Source: Homalodisca vitripennis
Lineage: Eukaryota > Arthropoda > Insecta > Hemiptera > Cicadellidae
Length of the DNA: 64,000 bases
Direction of reading: 5' to 3'
NCBI RefSeq assembly: GCF_021130785.1
Contig: NC_060215.1
Coordinates: 72,175,501-72,239,500, forward strand
The notes under the pieces are model-generated. The model was not told the DNA's origin. It searched no databases and saw only the letters and a list, made by a program, of their open reading frames with translations. Shown piece after piece: positions 23,001-35,000 of this stretch. Position numbers and translations under genes: made by a program. Positions within the stretch are counted from its first letter, which is position 1. Each line of letters starts with the position of its first letter.

Positions 23001-26000
23001 CAAGCTTAGTAAACTGGGTCATTCACAAGCACAGTCAGTTGTATTCACCCCAAAACACCAAAACACCTCACAGTCCACCACCGCCCTCTAGCCTGAGACG
23101 TCAATGCCCAGCTTCTTTAGGTCCTGAGTAGAAGATATCCGGATTCTATCCCCATTGTCCTCTTTTCTGACAAATATCTTTCCCTCCCAGGTCCATACAT
23201 ACTTGAATCCAAGTTGTTTAAGCTTTTTAGCATGGAAAAGCAGATTCTTAGTGTATGGGGTCAGATGGTCATTGACATATACATTAGTTTCTTGTACATC
23301 ACTGCAGAAGTTTTTAGAGTTAAGTTTGGTTTTCTTACTTTTTTTCAATACCGAGTCTCGTTTCTTCCTATCAGAAAATTGCACTATAATGGGACGTGGG
23401 CCTCTGTTCCTTTTAACTGGAATTCTATGAGCCGCCTGTATATCTGTCTGATATTCAATTGGCTCATGTATAAAATCTGACAAATTTTGAATTATTTCCA
23501 ACATATTTTCATTTGTTTTTTCCGGTATACCTTCAATTTGGATATTCTTGTTGTGATTATATTGCTCCAAGCATTCCAATTGAACCTGATAATTACTCAA
23601 TTCCTGTCTGAGAACAGCATTTTCCTGTTTTAACTCATTGTGTGACTTTTCCACGGCATTGCATTTAGAAGTAAATTCTATCAATTTACTCTCGTATTCA
23701 TCTATCTTACCAGAGCAAAATTCAACAGATGTCTTAAGATCAGATAATTGACTTGTAAATTTACTATCATATTCCCTAAACTGAGCCTTTATTGTATCTT
23801 CCATCTTTTTTAAGAAATCATCGTGAAGCTTCAATATCATATCTTTTGGAATAGAGGACTTACTTGTGCAATTTTTGCATTTCCAAGATTCCCGCTGTTT
23901 CTGTCCCATCCTGTTCCATGTTGTTTCAAGAATATCGGCACATTGAAAATGGTAATTTGCAGTGCAGGATGAACAGACAGCACACTCATCGACGTCAGGC
24001 AATGGGTCCGAGCACAGTCCACAATCACTCATGATAACGAGATAAGGAGCTCACTGATAATACGTCTGCTCGCGGTGACTGCCAGCGACCAACTGTTTTG
24101 TACAACTCTGTAACTAGAAGACACTATCAATGTTGATGTGATGTTGTAGGATGTTCTTGATCACATGGGGCATCTACTTCTGATTTTGATCACATTGGAC
24201 GAGGTGATGATGAGTCATATGACACTTCGTGACCACTGGCAGAGTTACCAGCTTACTGTCAGCAAAGTGATTCATGATAGTGTGAGATTCAAGGCTGATC
24301 CCAGCAAAACGAAAATGTTAAGCAAAATGCTTAGAGAAATTAACAATGTTCTTTTAAATGGAACAATATTCCAGGTAAGTCATTCTAATTTTATATTTAA
24401 ACTATTGAACACCAGTACTATTTGACAATAGATGCATGAATAATCTAACTACGAGGGTCGTCCACAAAGTAACCTCCGTTTTGAAATAAAAAATAAACCA
24501 GTTGAGATACAAAAAGTTTATTATATAAATGTTAAAACTACAGCTTTTTTCTACATATTCACCATACAAATTCAAGTACTTATCATATCTTTTAACAGTT
24601 TTTGAAATTCTGTCTTTAAAAAAATCTGCTGCCTGAGTATGTAGCCAACCTGTCACAGCGTTTTGAAGCTTCATCACTCGCAAACCTCTGAGATGCAAGC
24701 CACTGCTTCATGTATGGGAAAAGATGGAAATCACTGGGAGCCAAGTCCGGGCTGTAGGGGGGGTGGTCAAAAACGTCCCATTTAAACTTTTCTGTTGTTC
24801 TTTGAGCTGTATGAGGGCGGGCATTGTCATGGACAAACACAACACCAGATGTCAGAAGACCACGACGCTTGTTTTCAATTGCTCGTCATAGCAGTTTTAA
24901 GGTTTCACAGTAAGCTGCAGCTGTAATGGTTGTACCACGCTCCATAAATTCAACAAGCAAGATGTCCTTAGCATCGCAAAAAACTGTGCCATCAATTTTC
25001 TCACTGAAAAGGATTGGCAAGCTTTCTTTGGCTTGCTTGGCGAAGCGGTATGACCCCATTGCATTGACTGTTGTTTTGTTTCAGCATTCACATAGGCTAC
25101 CCAAGTCTCATCTCCTGTAACGATCCTGTTCAAAAATGTTTCTCCTTCAACGTCGTACCGAGTAAGAAAGTCTATGGCAGAATTCATTCTTTTCATTTTG
25201 TGATCATCGGTGAGCACTTTTGGAATCCAACGAGCACAAAACTTGTGATAGCCTAGTTTTTCTGTCACTATCTCATGCACAAGACTTCGAGAAATTTCAG
25301 GAAAATGATCTGAAAGTTCCAAGATTGTGAAACGCGAATTTTCTCATCCACTTTGTTCACCAAGTCATCACTGACGAGAGATGGCCTACCACTCCGATCT
25401 TCATCGTGAATGTTCGTTATTCCATAAAAAAAAAAACGAACCCATTGACGGACTACACCTTTGCTCATAATGTTTGGGCAGTTGCTGTGTAACTTTTCGA
25501 CCATAGAAATCTTATTACACCACGCACTTCACACTTGGCGGGATTTTCTATCACAGCGCTCATGTTTTTACGTTGTAACAAAAGAACGCGCTATTGCACG
25601 ATGCTCTCCCTTGCACAGCTAGAAGCGTACTGAACGGCTGCGCACACCGATGTGAGAATGGCAGTGCTACCCCCACTACTTATCGCGCCACGCCCAAACG
25701 GCGGTTACTTTATGGACAACCCTCGTATTATAACCACACATCAAAAACTTGGTAGTGCTGGTTAGGAATAGACGGGGGGACAGTCCTAACTGTTCAAATT
25801 AAATAATCTAACCAAATGTTACATGAGGAGTCTTATGTCGTGTTGTTTCATAGTGCATAACTACAATCTAACGAACATGTTTTTTTCTTGAACTACAACC
25901 TATGGTGACAAGAAATGGATACATGCATTTTCCAAACATCACAGAAAGGAAAATTTAAATCCAAAGGTATACATGATTTTGTGTTGACACATTGAGAGAC

Positions 26001-29000
26001 ACAAAGATAAACAAAGGAGCTTAAAATAGGTGGTAGCAATGAATCGTCACCAATTTCTTGCCTATACTGCTAGCGACAAAATTTACTAGGCCACCTCAAC
26101 TTCGTGGCTATACAGCTGGTGACAAGAAGCCGTCTCCATTGGACTATGTCTAGGGGTTTATTACAGTATTAAAATTGTTTAAATTTGGTTTGAAAATGGA
26201 CTAGAGAACTGGAAATGTTTGACTGGGAAAACCAAGAAAATAGGTTTTGACTGGCCATCCTGTACTAGTAGGTAAAATTAATTAAATATTTATGGTAAAA
26301 TGGTAGTATGGAGATGGCAGAAGCAATTTGGAAGTGATGGTCATTTTCATTTTTATTTTCATTTTGATTTATTGTCATTTGTCAATTTTACATTGCTATA
26401 GACAACGTCAAGAAATAAAATGTATAATCAAATCAAATCAAAATCTTTATTGTCTTTAGGCATATAGCAATCGACATGGTCATCATTTTATGTTACAAAT
26501 CATAACTTGTCATAGTTAATGTTTATACTACTTAGGTAGGACTAACTAGTGTAAATTGATAATATAAAACATCATTTTTGCTATACCTAATTCTTGAATT
26601 AAAATAACATTGATAAATACCAAATAAAATCTTAAACTAAATAAATAAACTAAAATAAATAGTCAATAAATAAAATAAATAAATCTTACATATGTAACAA
26701 ACTTACAAAACATTAATTTCAGAATTTGGCATGTTTAAAAATTCATCGATACTATAGAAGGGATGATCAGCCAGCCATCTATGTAACTTACATTTAAAGA
26801 GACTAAAAGATAAATCTTTGGTTGAGAGTGGTAACTTATTATATAGTCTAATACACATTATAGTATGGCTAGATCTAATTTTTTCCAATCTTGTGAAGGG
26901 TACATCAAGACGATTATAATACATTACACTATACAAAACTATATTATACTATACATTATGTTAATTTAAAATACATAATAATATAATTAGTCTAAACATG
27001 ATCATGAGACTAAGGTAAAGTCCACACTCCCCAAAGGCCTGCACCATCCAGACACATTTAAGTGCTTATACAAAACACAGAAAGAATACTATAATAGATT
27101 CAGGTCAGTGCAAACAGAAAAAGCCATCTTTAGAGAGAAACTGCAACACATCCACCTATTCTAAGGTAAATTAATATTTGTTGTAAAAAATTCCACAAGT
27201 GAATAAAAGGCCTTACTTATAAGCCAACGTGACAATTTACATGAATATGGTTGAAGTTCTAAACTTCTGAACTCTTGTGGTAGTTTGTTAAAACACTTAA
27301 TTTGCAAATGTCTATGACTAGCTATAGTATTCTGTAGCCTGGAAGAAGGTATAATAATATCATGTGCCCTTCGAGTATAATAGTCATGGACTTCATTAAA
27401 ACAAACAAATTCATTTTGGTTTTTCTTTACATGTATTAAATTTTGAAATATAAAAATGGAAAGAACTGTCATTATATTAAAATCAATAAAACATTGTTTA
27501 CAATCATCCTGATAAGCTAAATTGGCCAAAATTCTCACTGCCTTTCTTTGCCATGTGAAAACCTGGCTAGCACCCTTACTATTTCCCCACAGCATTGCAG
27601 CATATAGCAAGTGAGAGTGAAACTCACTAAAGTAGGAGATAAGCATCATATCTTCACCAACACAAGATTTTAATTTTCTAAGTAGAAAACAGGCCCTAGA
27701 CAGTTTTGAAATTACTGTGTTGGTGTGAGCCTCCCAAAAAAGTTTCTGGTCAAAAACCACTCCAAGCAACTTAACTGGCTTAGAACAATTTTCTTTTACG
27801 TTCTTTTTCAATGTGAAGCAAATTTATTCTGTTTTATCAGTATTGACTTCTAGATTATTACTATTAAACCAAGAATAAGCAACCTCCATTACCCCATCAC
27901 TATGAGTTTTTACCTCATTAAGTAATTCACCTTTAACTATAAATGAAGTGTCATCGGCACAAAGAGTGGTCTTACATGGAACATTGAAAGGCAGATCGTT
28001 AATGTATATAATAAACAAAAGCGGACCCAGAACAGATCCCTGTGGAACCCCAGCAAGGACCTCTCGAAATGTGGACTCTGTACCAGCAACCGAGACTCTG
28101 TGCATTCTGCCACAAAGATAAGTTTCAAAAAAGTGCAATGGTTCATCGATAATACCATAAAGTTTCAGCTTACTGAGAAGAGTGTGATGGGAGATACTAT
28201 CAAAGACCTTGCTTAGGTCCACAAGAGTCATATTAGCATACTCAAATTTCTCAAAACCACTTAAAATACTATTTACAACTTCATTCAAAGCTTCTGTTGT
28301 GGATCGACCAGGGCGGATTCCAAACTGACTATTACTTAAAATATTATGTTTATCCAAAAATTTTAAAACTTGGTTTTTAACACATGTCTCCATTATTTTG
28401 GAAAACACTGAAACTATACAAATTGTTCGATAATTATCTATATTGGATCTATTACCTTTTTTAAAAAGTGGTATACTCTTGGAATTTTTTAAGCAGTTTG
28501 GGAAAGTAGAACAGCGAAAAGAAAGATCAATTAAAAATGTTAAGGGCCTAACAATACAATTAGCAATGTGTTTATTCACTTTGTTACTAAAACCAAAAAC
28601 ATCCTCACTCCTGGAAGACTTTAAGGATCTCATAATATTAAGAACCTCAAACTCACTAACACACTTCAAGTGAAAAGTTTCTGAAGGCCTTTCAACTTTC
28701 CTCAGGTAGGACATATAACTTAAATTGCTATTATTTAATGTTCTTGCACTACGGACTACTTATATAATGGTTATTAAATTCTTCAGCTGTAATGGGTGGA
28801 ATCGTTTATAATAGTTACCAGCCTCTGATTTAATACATGCCATGCAGCCGAACATTTATTTTTTGAATTTTGTATTATGCTTTCATTGTACTTGACCTTT
28901 GCTTCTTTAATTTTATATCGATACAATTTTCTTTTAGCTATGTAGCAGTTTTTTAGAAACATGTTATTTTTATAGTTTGGTATTCTTAACAGATCTTGTA

Positions 29001-32000
29001 GCAGAATTAATGTATTCCTCAACTTTCTTAAGCTATCATCAAACCAGAGAGAATTATGCTTGTTTTGTTTTCTTTGTTGAACGTTTTTAGTTTTCCTTGG
29101 GCAGCTATGATTTAATACAATTGACAGCCTATTTACAAAATATTCGTATGCACTATTTACATCCTCCATATTATACAACAAATGCCAATTCAATGAAGAG
29201 CTTGTGTCTATGAACCTATTCAAAGTTTCATCACTTAGTTTTCTGTATGAAATATTTTTAGATTGAGGACCAGTACCCACAACAGTAAATTCAAGGTGAA
29301 TTATAGAGTGATCTGAAATTCTCACCTTCCATATGCAACTGCTGTACAAATGCTTATTTAAATCAATGGCTATGTTGTCTATACATTTTTTATTTCTAGT
29401 TGGTAGTTTGTTTACACAGTACAGATTGAATGATTTTAGATTGTTAATGAACATTATTGTATCATTATCAGTACTGTTTAAAATGTCAATGTTAAAGTCT
29501 CCTCCTAGTATAATTTTACAAGTAGGGATTTTTTCTTTTGTACATAGCTTAGTAAATCATCAAGGTATGTAAGAAATGTTGTGCAAATAGAGCTGGGTGT
29601 TCTATATACAGATATAAAAATTACATTATAAATATTTACAAATATACAAACAGCTTCAAGGGAGCCTAAATGGGTCAAATGAGATATATCGATAACCTCA
29701 AAAGGAATATGATTATTTACAAGAATAGAAGCACCCCCATAACCATTCTCTCTGCAGAAAGATGCAGCTAATTTAAAACCTATTGGAACATACAAAGAGG
29801 CTTCCATTTGATGCAACCAATGCTCACTAATAAGAACAATGTTACAGTTGGCTTCATCTAAAACTACAGCTAATTCATTTAAACCTGAGGGCTTGGTTAC
29901 TAAAATGTGGTTTAAACTACAGCTAGGGTTAGGTGCAGGAGTTATAGTATTACTCATATTATATCTTAAGTATCTAAGTTTGGGGTCTATCAGTATTAGA
30001 AAGTCAATCTAAACTTTTTTAGTGTACTTATTGCTTGTTCGTGTCCCTAGTTTTAGAAAATCATATTCAAATAATTATAAGTACAGCTTGTGCATGACAG
30101 CACAGTCATGTTTTTTAATTACAGTTCTTGAAACAAAAGAAGAAACCTAACATGGTTTATAGCAAGTTTAACAAATTAAAAAAAATGTAAATCTAGTCAG
30201 TTTGTAATTATAATGAACATTTTCTACTATTTTTTGACGTTTTTATCATTTAAGTAAAATAAAAATACATTTTAAATTAACTAACCCTTTTACTGTCACA
30301 GCAATAATACTTTATCACTAGAAATCTACATAAAAAGTGTCAGGACATGATTTGCTGTTTCCATATGAAGTGTTTGGCAAATTCATTATTGTGTATATTT
30401 TACTAAATCTAAAACATATTTGTGTCCTAGTTGGTTTTAATATGATTAAATTTCATAAAAGTATGTTTATTAAATAAAAATTAAAAGTAGTTGATAACAA
30501 TTAAATAATAAGAAAATAAAAGACAGCAAACTTATCAAATTGTTTTCTTGTATAGTGTAAACGGTATACATACACTTTTAGTATTTGGTAAGTGGTTTAA
30601 AACTAAATTTTGAACTTCTTAGAAAAATGTGTGTTTTATATATTATGTACTAACTTTTAGTTACTTTTGAGCAAAAAGTTAATTTGGCAACATAGAAGAC
30701 TCCAAAAGTACTTGTGTAGCTAATTTGTTCATTTAAAAGGTGCCTAAAATTATCTCTCGTGCCTATATAAGGTTCTCCAAAAAAGAATGGCAGGATTTTT
30801 AATGGTCATTACTTAAAAACTAACTAAAAATCAAATTGAAGTTGAAATAACTAAGTTTTGTTTTCCGTTTAGCACGGGAGGAAACGTTGACCTTGGCATG
30901 TACATTTCAGTTCTGCATACCACAGAACACACTGTGCCGTACGTTGCACCGTAAACATTGTACTTGCGACTGGAGCCAGATGTGACAGTCACAATATAGC
31001 GGCTGTTATGCACATGCCAAGGTCAATTTTTCCTTCCATGCTACACAGAAAACAAAACTTTGATATTTTAACTTTAATCTAACATTTAAATCGCTTAGTT
31101 ATCTTGTATTGTTTTAAAGTAAAGGTATTCAAAATCCCAGTATTTTTTCAGACTCTGTATAGTATGTTGCATTTTAAAATTTGTATTTCCTGAAAAAACA
31201 ATTGTGCTTAGTTTTTTGTTGAAAAAATCCAAAATTTAAATAGTTTTAAACCTTTTAAAACTATATAAATAAACTTTTGGATTGATATTAAGTTATTTTA
31301 TGGTTCGTTCTAAACCGCATAATTTTGTCTGTTAAAATAGGATTACAAATGTAATGTCATCCGAAATACTATTCTTGTGGATGCTTACATTTTACTTGGT
31401 ATTTTTTGAATAAATTTATAGCACAACAGTGGTAATGCTTATTACATACATGTTATCCCTTGGCATTAAATGACTTCATAAATAGTTGTAGCACATTTTA
31501 ACATGACATATTTCTTGACAACTGTAATTAAATTATAGTTAAGAGACCCAACAGTATTGTTTGAAAGTAATAAAATCTCACATTGTTTTATTAAAATTAT
31601 ACAATTTTTCTCCATTAAGTACCCAAAAATCCTCCAGACATGTCTTTAATTATAGTACAGCTTCACTATCTTGCACCATTATATGGCACTTGCATAAAAT
31701 AATTTTGTCATCCTAGTTTTTTATATGACTATTAGAATAGAGAACAGGCCTGTTTCATTCATATTTATATGCAAAAACAGACCAACAGACTGATTAGAAT
31801 AGCTGTCTAACATGATTCAAGTACATATACAATTATATGAGTAGACACAACCTAGTATTGATATTGACACTTTTTAAAGATAATGAATGGGGATTGGGAA
31901 GAAACATTGCATACAAATTTAATATTTCACCCAGAACCAACAATATCACTACTTCAGTAAACTAATTAACTTGTAAAAATTAAATATAACTGATCCTTAA

Positions 32001-35000
32001 CTTACATCAAATAAGTAAAATGAATATTTTAAAATCATTACAGAACAACTGGCTAGTAATCGTTGTGATCTAAGTTTTACTCTTTCTATGATGGGAGGAG
32101 TGACAGAATTGTATGCTTTTGTTTACCTTCTGGCACGAAAATCAGGATACTTGATCAGAATGTAAAGAACACTCAGACTGATGGACATCGTAGATAAAAA
32201 TTTTATAAAAATATTTTTAATTCAATGGAAATCCCTCTTTTGCATGTAATTAATAATAGTTTTTAACATGATTTCTTCATAAACAATCTCAAAGTTTGAA
32301 AAATTGTTGGTTTTAAAAAAGATGCCTTATCAATCATTAACTACAATCAGTTTCTCTTCTTGTTACTAAAGTATTTGAGAAAGCCATGCATAATGTATTG
32401 ATTTTTAAACCAAGAATATACTATTTGCTAATCAACATGGGTGTAGGAGAAAATAGTCCTCTATATCAGCAGTTATCAAATTTCTGAACAAAATAATAAA
32501 AGTCACAGTAAATAATAATTTTTATTCTGTTGTTTTTATTTATTCTCTTTGTTTAAAATTCTCTAAAGGTATATTTATGATTTCAAAACTGTATGGGTTT
32601 TGCAATGAACAATGTCTTAATCCTGTATGTTATGCATTTTTGATTCCTATTTAGTTTATGACATTAAGATATGAAGAGATACATTTAAAAGTAACTGTTT
32701 TACTACTACAAAAAGCAGTATGTTATATTTCTGGTATCAATTACGAAGACTCTTTTAAACAAAAATGGAAAGATTTTAATATTATGACCATACCACGTCA
32801 GTTGTGCACACATTTGCTTCATATGGTTATGAAATAATTCAATTAATGACGATGTTCATCATTAACAGTTATGCTACCACAATAATGTGATAATTTAAAA
32901 TTTATGCTCTAAACCTGATTCATTATTACTATTGTCTTTGAAATGAAAATTATTAAATAAACATTCGACTAATGTTAGAATACTGCCATGTAAATAATTC
33001 AGAAATCAACGCGGTTTATTCCTTGAACCATCTATTATATGAATTAAATGAGTTTTTTCCAAGTTTCCAGCACATTTAAAAATTATTGTTATTTTTATAT
33101 TTTGTGTAAATGTTTAATAACACTTGTTTTATTTTAAAATTTCTGTATTAGATGTTCGTGTAAATATACTGTAAGTTTTGTATAGAAATATAAACTTCTT
33201 ACATTTATGATTTATATAAATCAACTGAAGAATGAAAATGAGTATAATTTTGTATTATTATTATTATGTTAAAACAATATTTATAAACTTTTCTGGTAAT
33301 AAACAAGTAATTGTTGATTCTACAATTAAGTGGTAAATAGGAATAAAAAAGATAAATGTTGCATTACTAGGGTGACACTTTGTACTAAGGTGTGTGGTAG
33401 TATTTTTGTTTAAATTGTATGTGTTATGTTGTTTATGTGTTTTGTGTTTTTGTTGTTATGTTTATGTGTTGTTTAATTTTTATGTGTTAGCATTGCTCAA
33501 ATCTCTAAAATAAACGTATAAATATGGTGTTAAATATTTTATTGTTTTCCAACAGAGTGCACTCCAGTTGCCTTTTGAAAAAAGTGGAACGGTTTTAAAA
33601 ATCTCAGGATTGGCTGAAGAAATGGACAAATACATCAGGAATGCACTTATTGAAATTGACAATAAAATTATGACGGACCCAGAAGTCAATACATCCTGGG
33701 CAAGTGTATGTGCATTATACACATTCTATGTACACTTGTTTGGATCTTCTGACAAGAAGTTGTTCAAACAGTTTTGGGAGCTCAGTAAGAAAGTAGGTTT
33801 TCCTTTCAGTTTTACATTGTGTTTTATGTCATATTCATGAATTCTTTCATTTTTATATTTAACATTTGTAATATATGTAAATAAGAATTGACTGCTTTGC
33901 TTTATATTAAGTTTATTTTGTGTTTTGAAGTATTCATACACTTAAGAGTAGCTCATAAGCAACTAGTGTGTTCAAATATTGATTATATGTGTTTTAATTT
34001 TACATATACTTATTACATGAACTTATATACTTTTCAACAATCTTAAAAATTCTTAGTTTTAACTATTAACAAAATTAATACATAATTTTATTTTTTTATC
34101 ACATAGAAGCACTTAAAAATGATCAAACTATTCAAGTAAATACCTGTCTCTATCAAACAAAGTGTTTGGGAGTATTTATTTATTCCAGTATTTTCAGCAA
34201 ACAACTAAATATGTGTTAAACTTTAAGGTGCTGAAAAAGAAAGGGAGGAAAATCCTGAGAATGATAATGTAATGTTTTGATAGTCAATTAAACCATCTAC
34301 AGTTCCAAAACCTTTGAGTGTCTGTGTGTAAAACATAGAATAATTATAATACTTGAATTATGTTCATATTGACAAGTGGCATTGAGATAAAACGTGTGTA
34401 CCCAGAAATGAAACATGATTATGGTCCTTCACTATATTGTGACTTTCGCAAGGGGTATGATTCATGAATACAGAAAACGTGTATACACGGTGGCCTGGTT
34501 GTTTATAAACAAAGCAGGAGGGCCAGCAGGGACTTGTGAGAGGTCTGTTGGGCGGAAGTAGCGAGTGTTGTTACATTTTGGAGGGAGAAATGGACCTTGC
34601 GGGTTAGGGCAGTGTAAGCCTAGAATAGGAACTTTTGTTTTCATGAGGTGTTGAGTGCAGATTAGCATCATCAACGCAAGAATATTCAGTGTTCAGGAAC
34701 TGTATAATTTCCTGAAAAAACGGGAGAGAGTGACTTCACCACCTTCAGTAAGTGTGGGCTGAGAGTATTCAAGTTTTGTGAACAACCCGTCAACAAGCTT
34801 TCGCAACAGATGTGCAGAGAGGAGAAGGTTTTTTGTAGTAATATCGCACTGCAGGGCTTTAAGAGCTTCAGTATGTTCATAGAAAGAGTTAACAAAAGCA
34901 CGCATTGGATTGACAGCTTCATCTGACACACTAGGGAGGTCTAGTACGTGATTCAGATGTAGAGTAGTAAGGTGTCTAGAGATTTTATAGCATGTGTGCA

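Larger units (their letters stand above)
4342..24090 (-). mobile_element. LINE A, full-length Jockey/CR1-type non-LTR retrotransposon, split by two later insertions
   Basis: Read on the minus strand, the element has a 58-nt leader (24090-24033), ORF1 (24032-23088) and an ORF2 endonuclease (about 22990-22327). The inter-domain region follows (22349-21966, then 11912-11671). Reverse transcriptase and C-terminus come next (6611-5059), then a 0.7-kb 3' UTR ending in repeats of TTGAAC at 4342. The LTR element at 11913-21965 and LINE B at 6620-11670 interrupt it. Without them it measures about 4.63 kb. The reading frame is continuous across both excision points. A 7-bp direct repeat AACTGTT flanks it (4335-4341 and 24091-24097). 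ORF2 carries several stops and frameshifts, so it is dead. Confidence 0.88.
24375..33555 (+). other. WASHC4: WASHC4 intron 3
   Basis: A 9.2-kb phase 0 intron. It holds a mariner (24452-25725), a LINE end (26425-26945), LINE C (27164-29990), a foldback element (30763-31161) and a sense-strand LINE relic (32190-32870). The rest (25726-26340, 29991-30762, 31162-32190, 32871-33555) is AT-rich with no gene that I can see. Confidence 0.8.

Noticed and set aside
24447..25729. TIR-bounded block considered as a satellite or CRISPR-like array
   Set aside because: Only two inverted ends and a transposase exist, with no spaced direct repeats. It is a mariner. I saw no CRISPR array anywhere in the window.
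32041..32170. Possible extra WASHC4 exon after an acceptor-like ATTACAG
   Set aside because: The translation has no similarity to the family, and exons c and d already join in phase with no missing segment.
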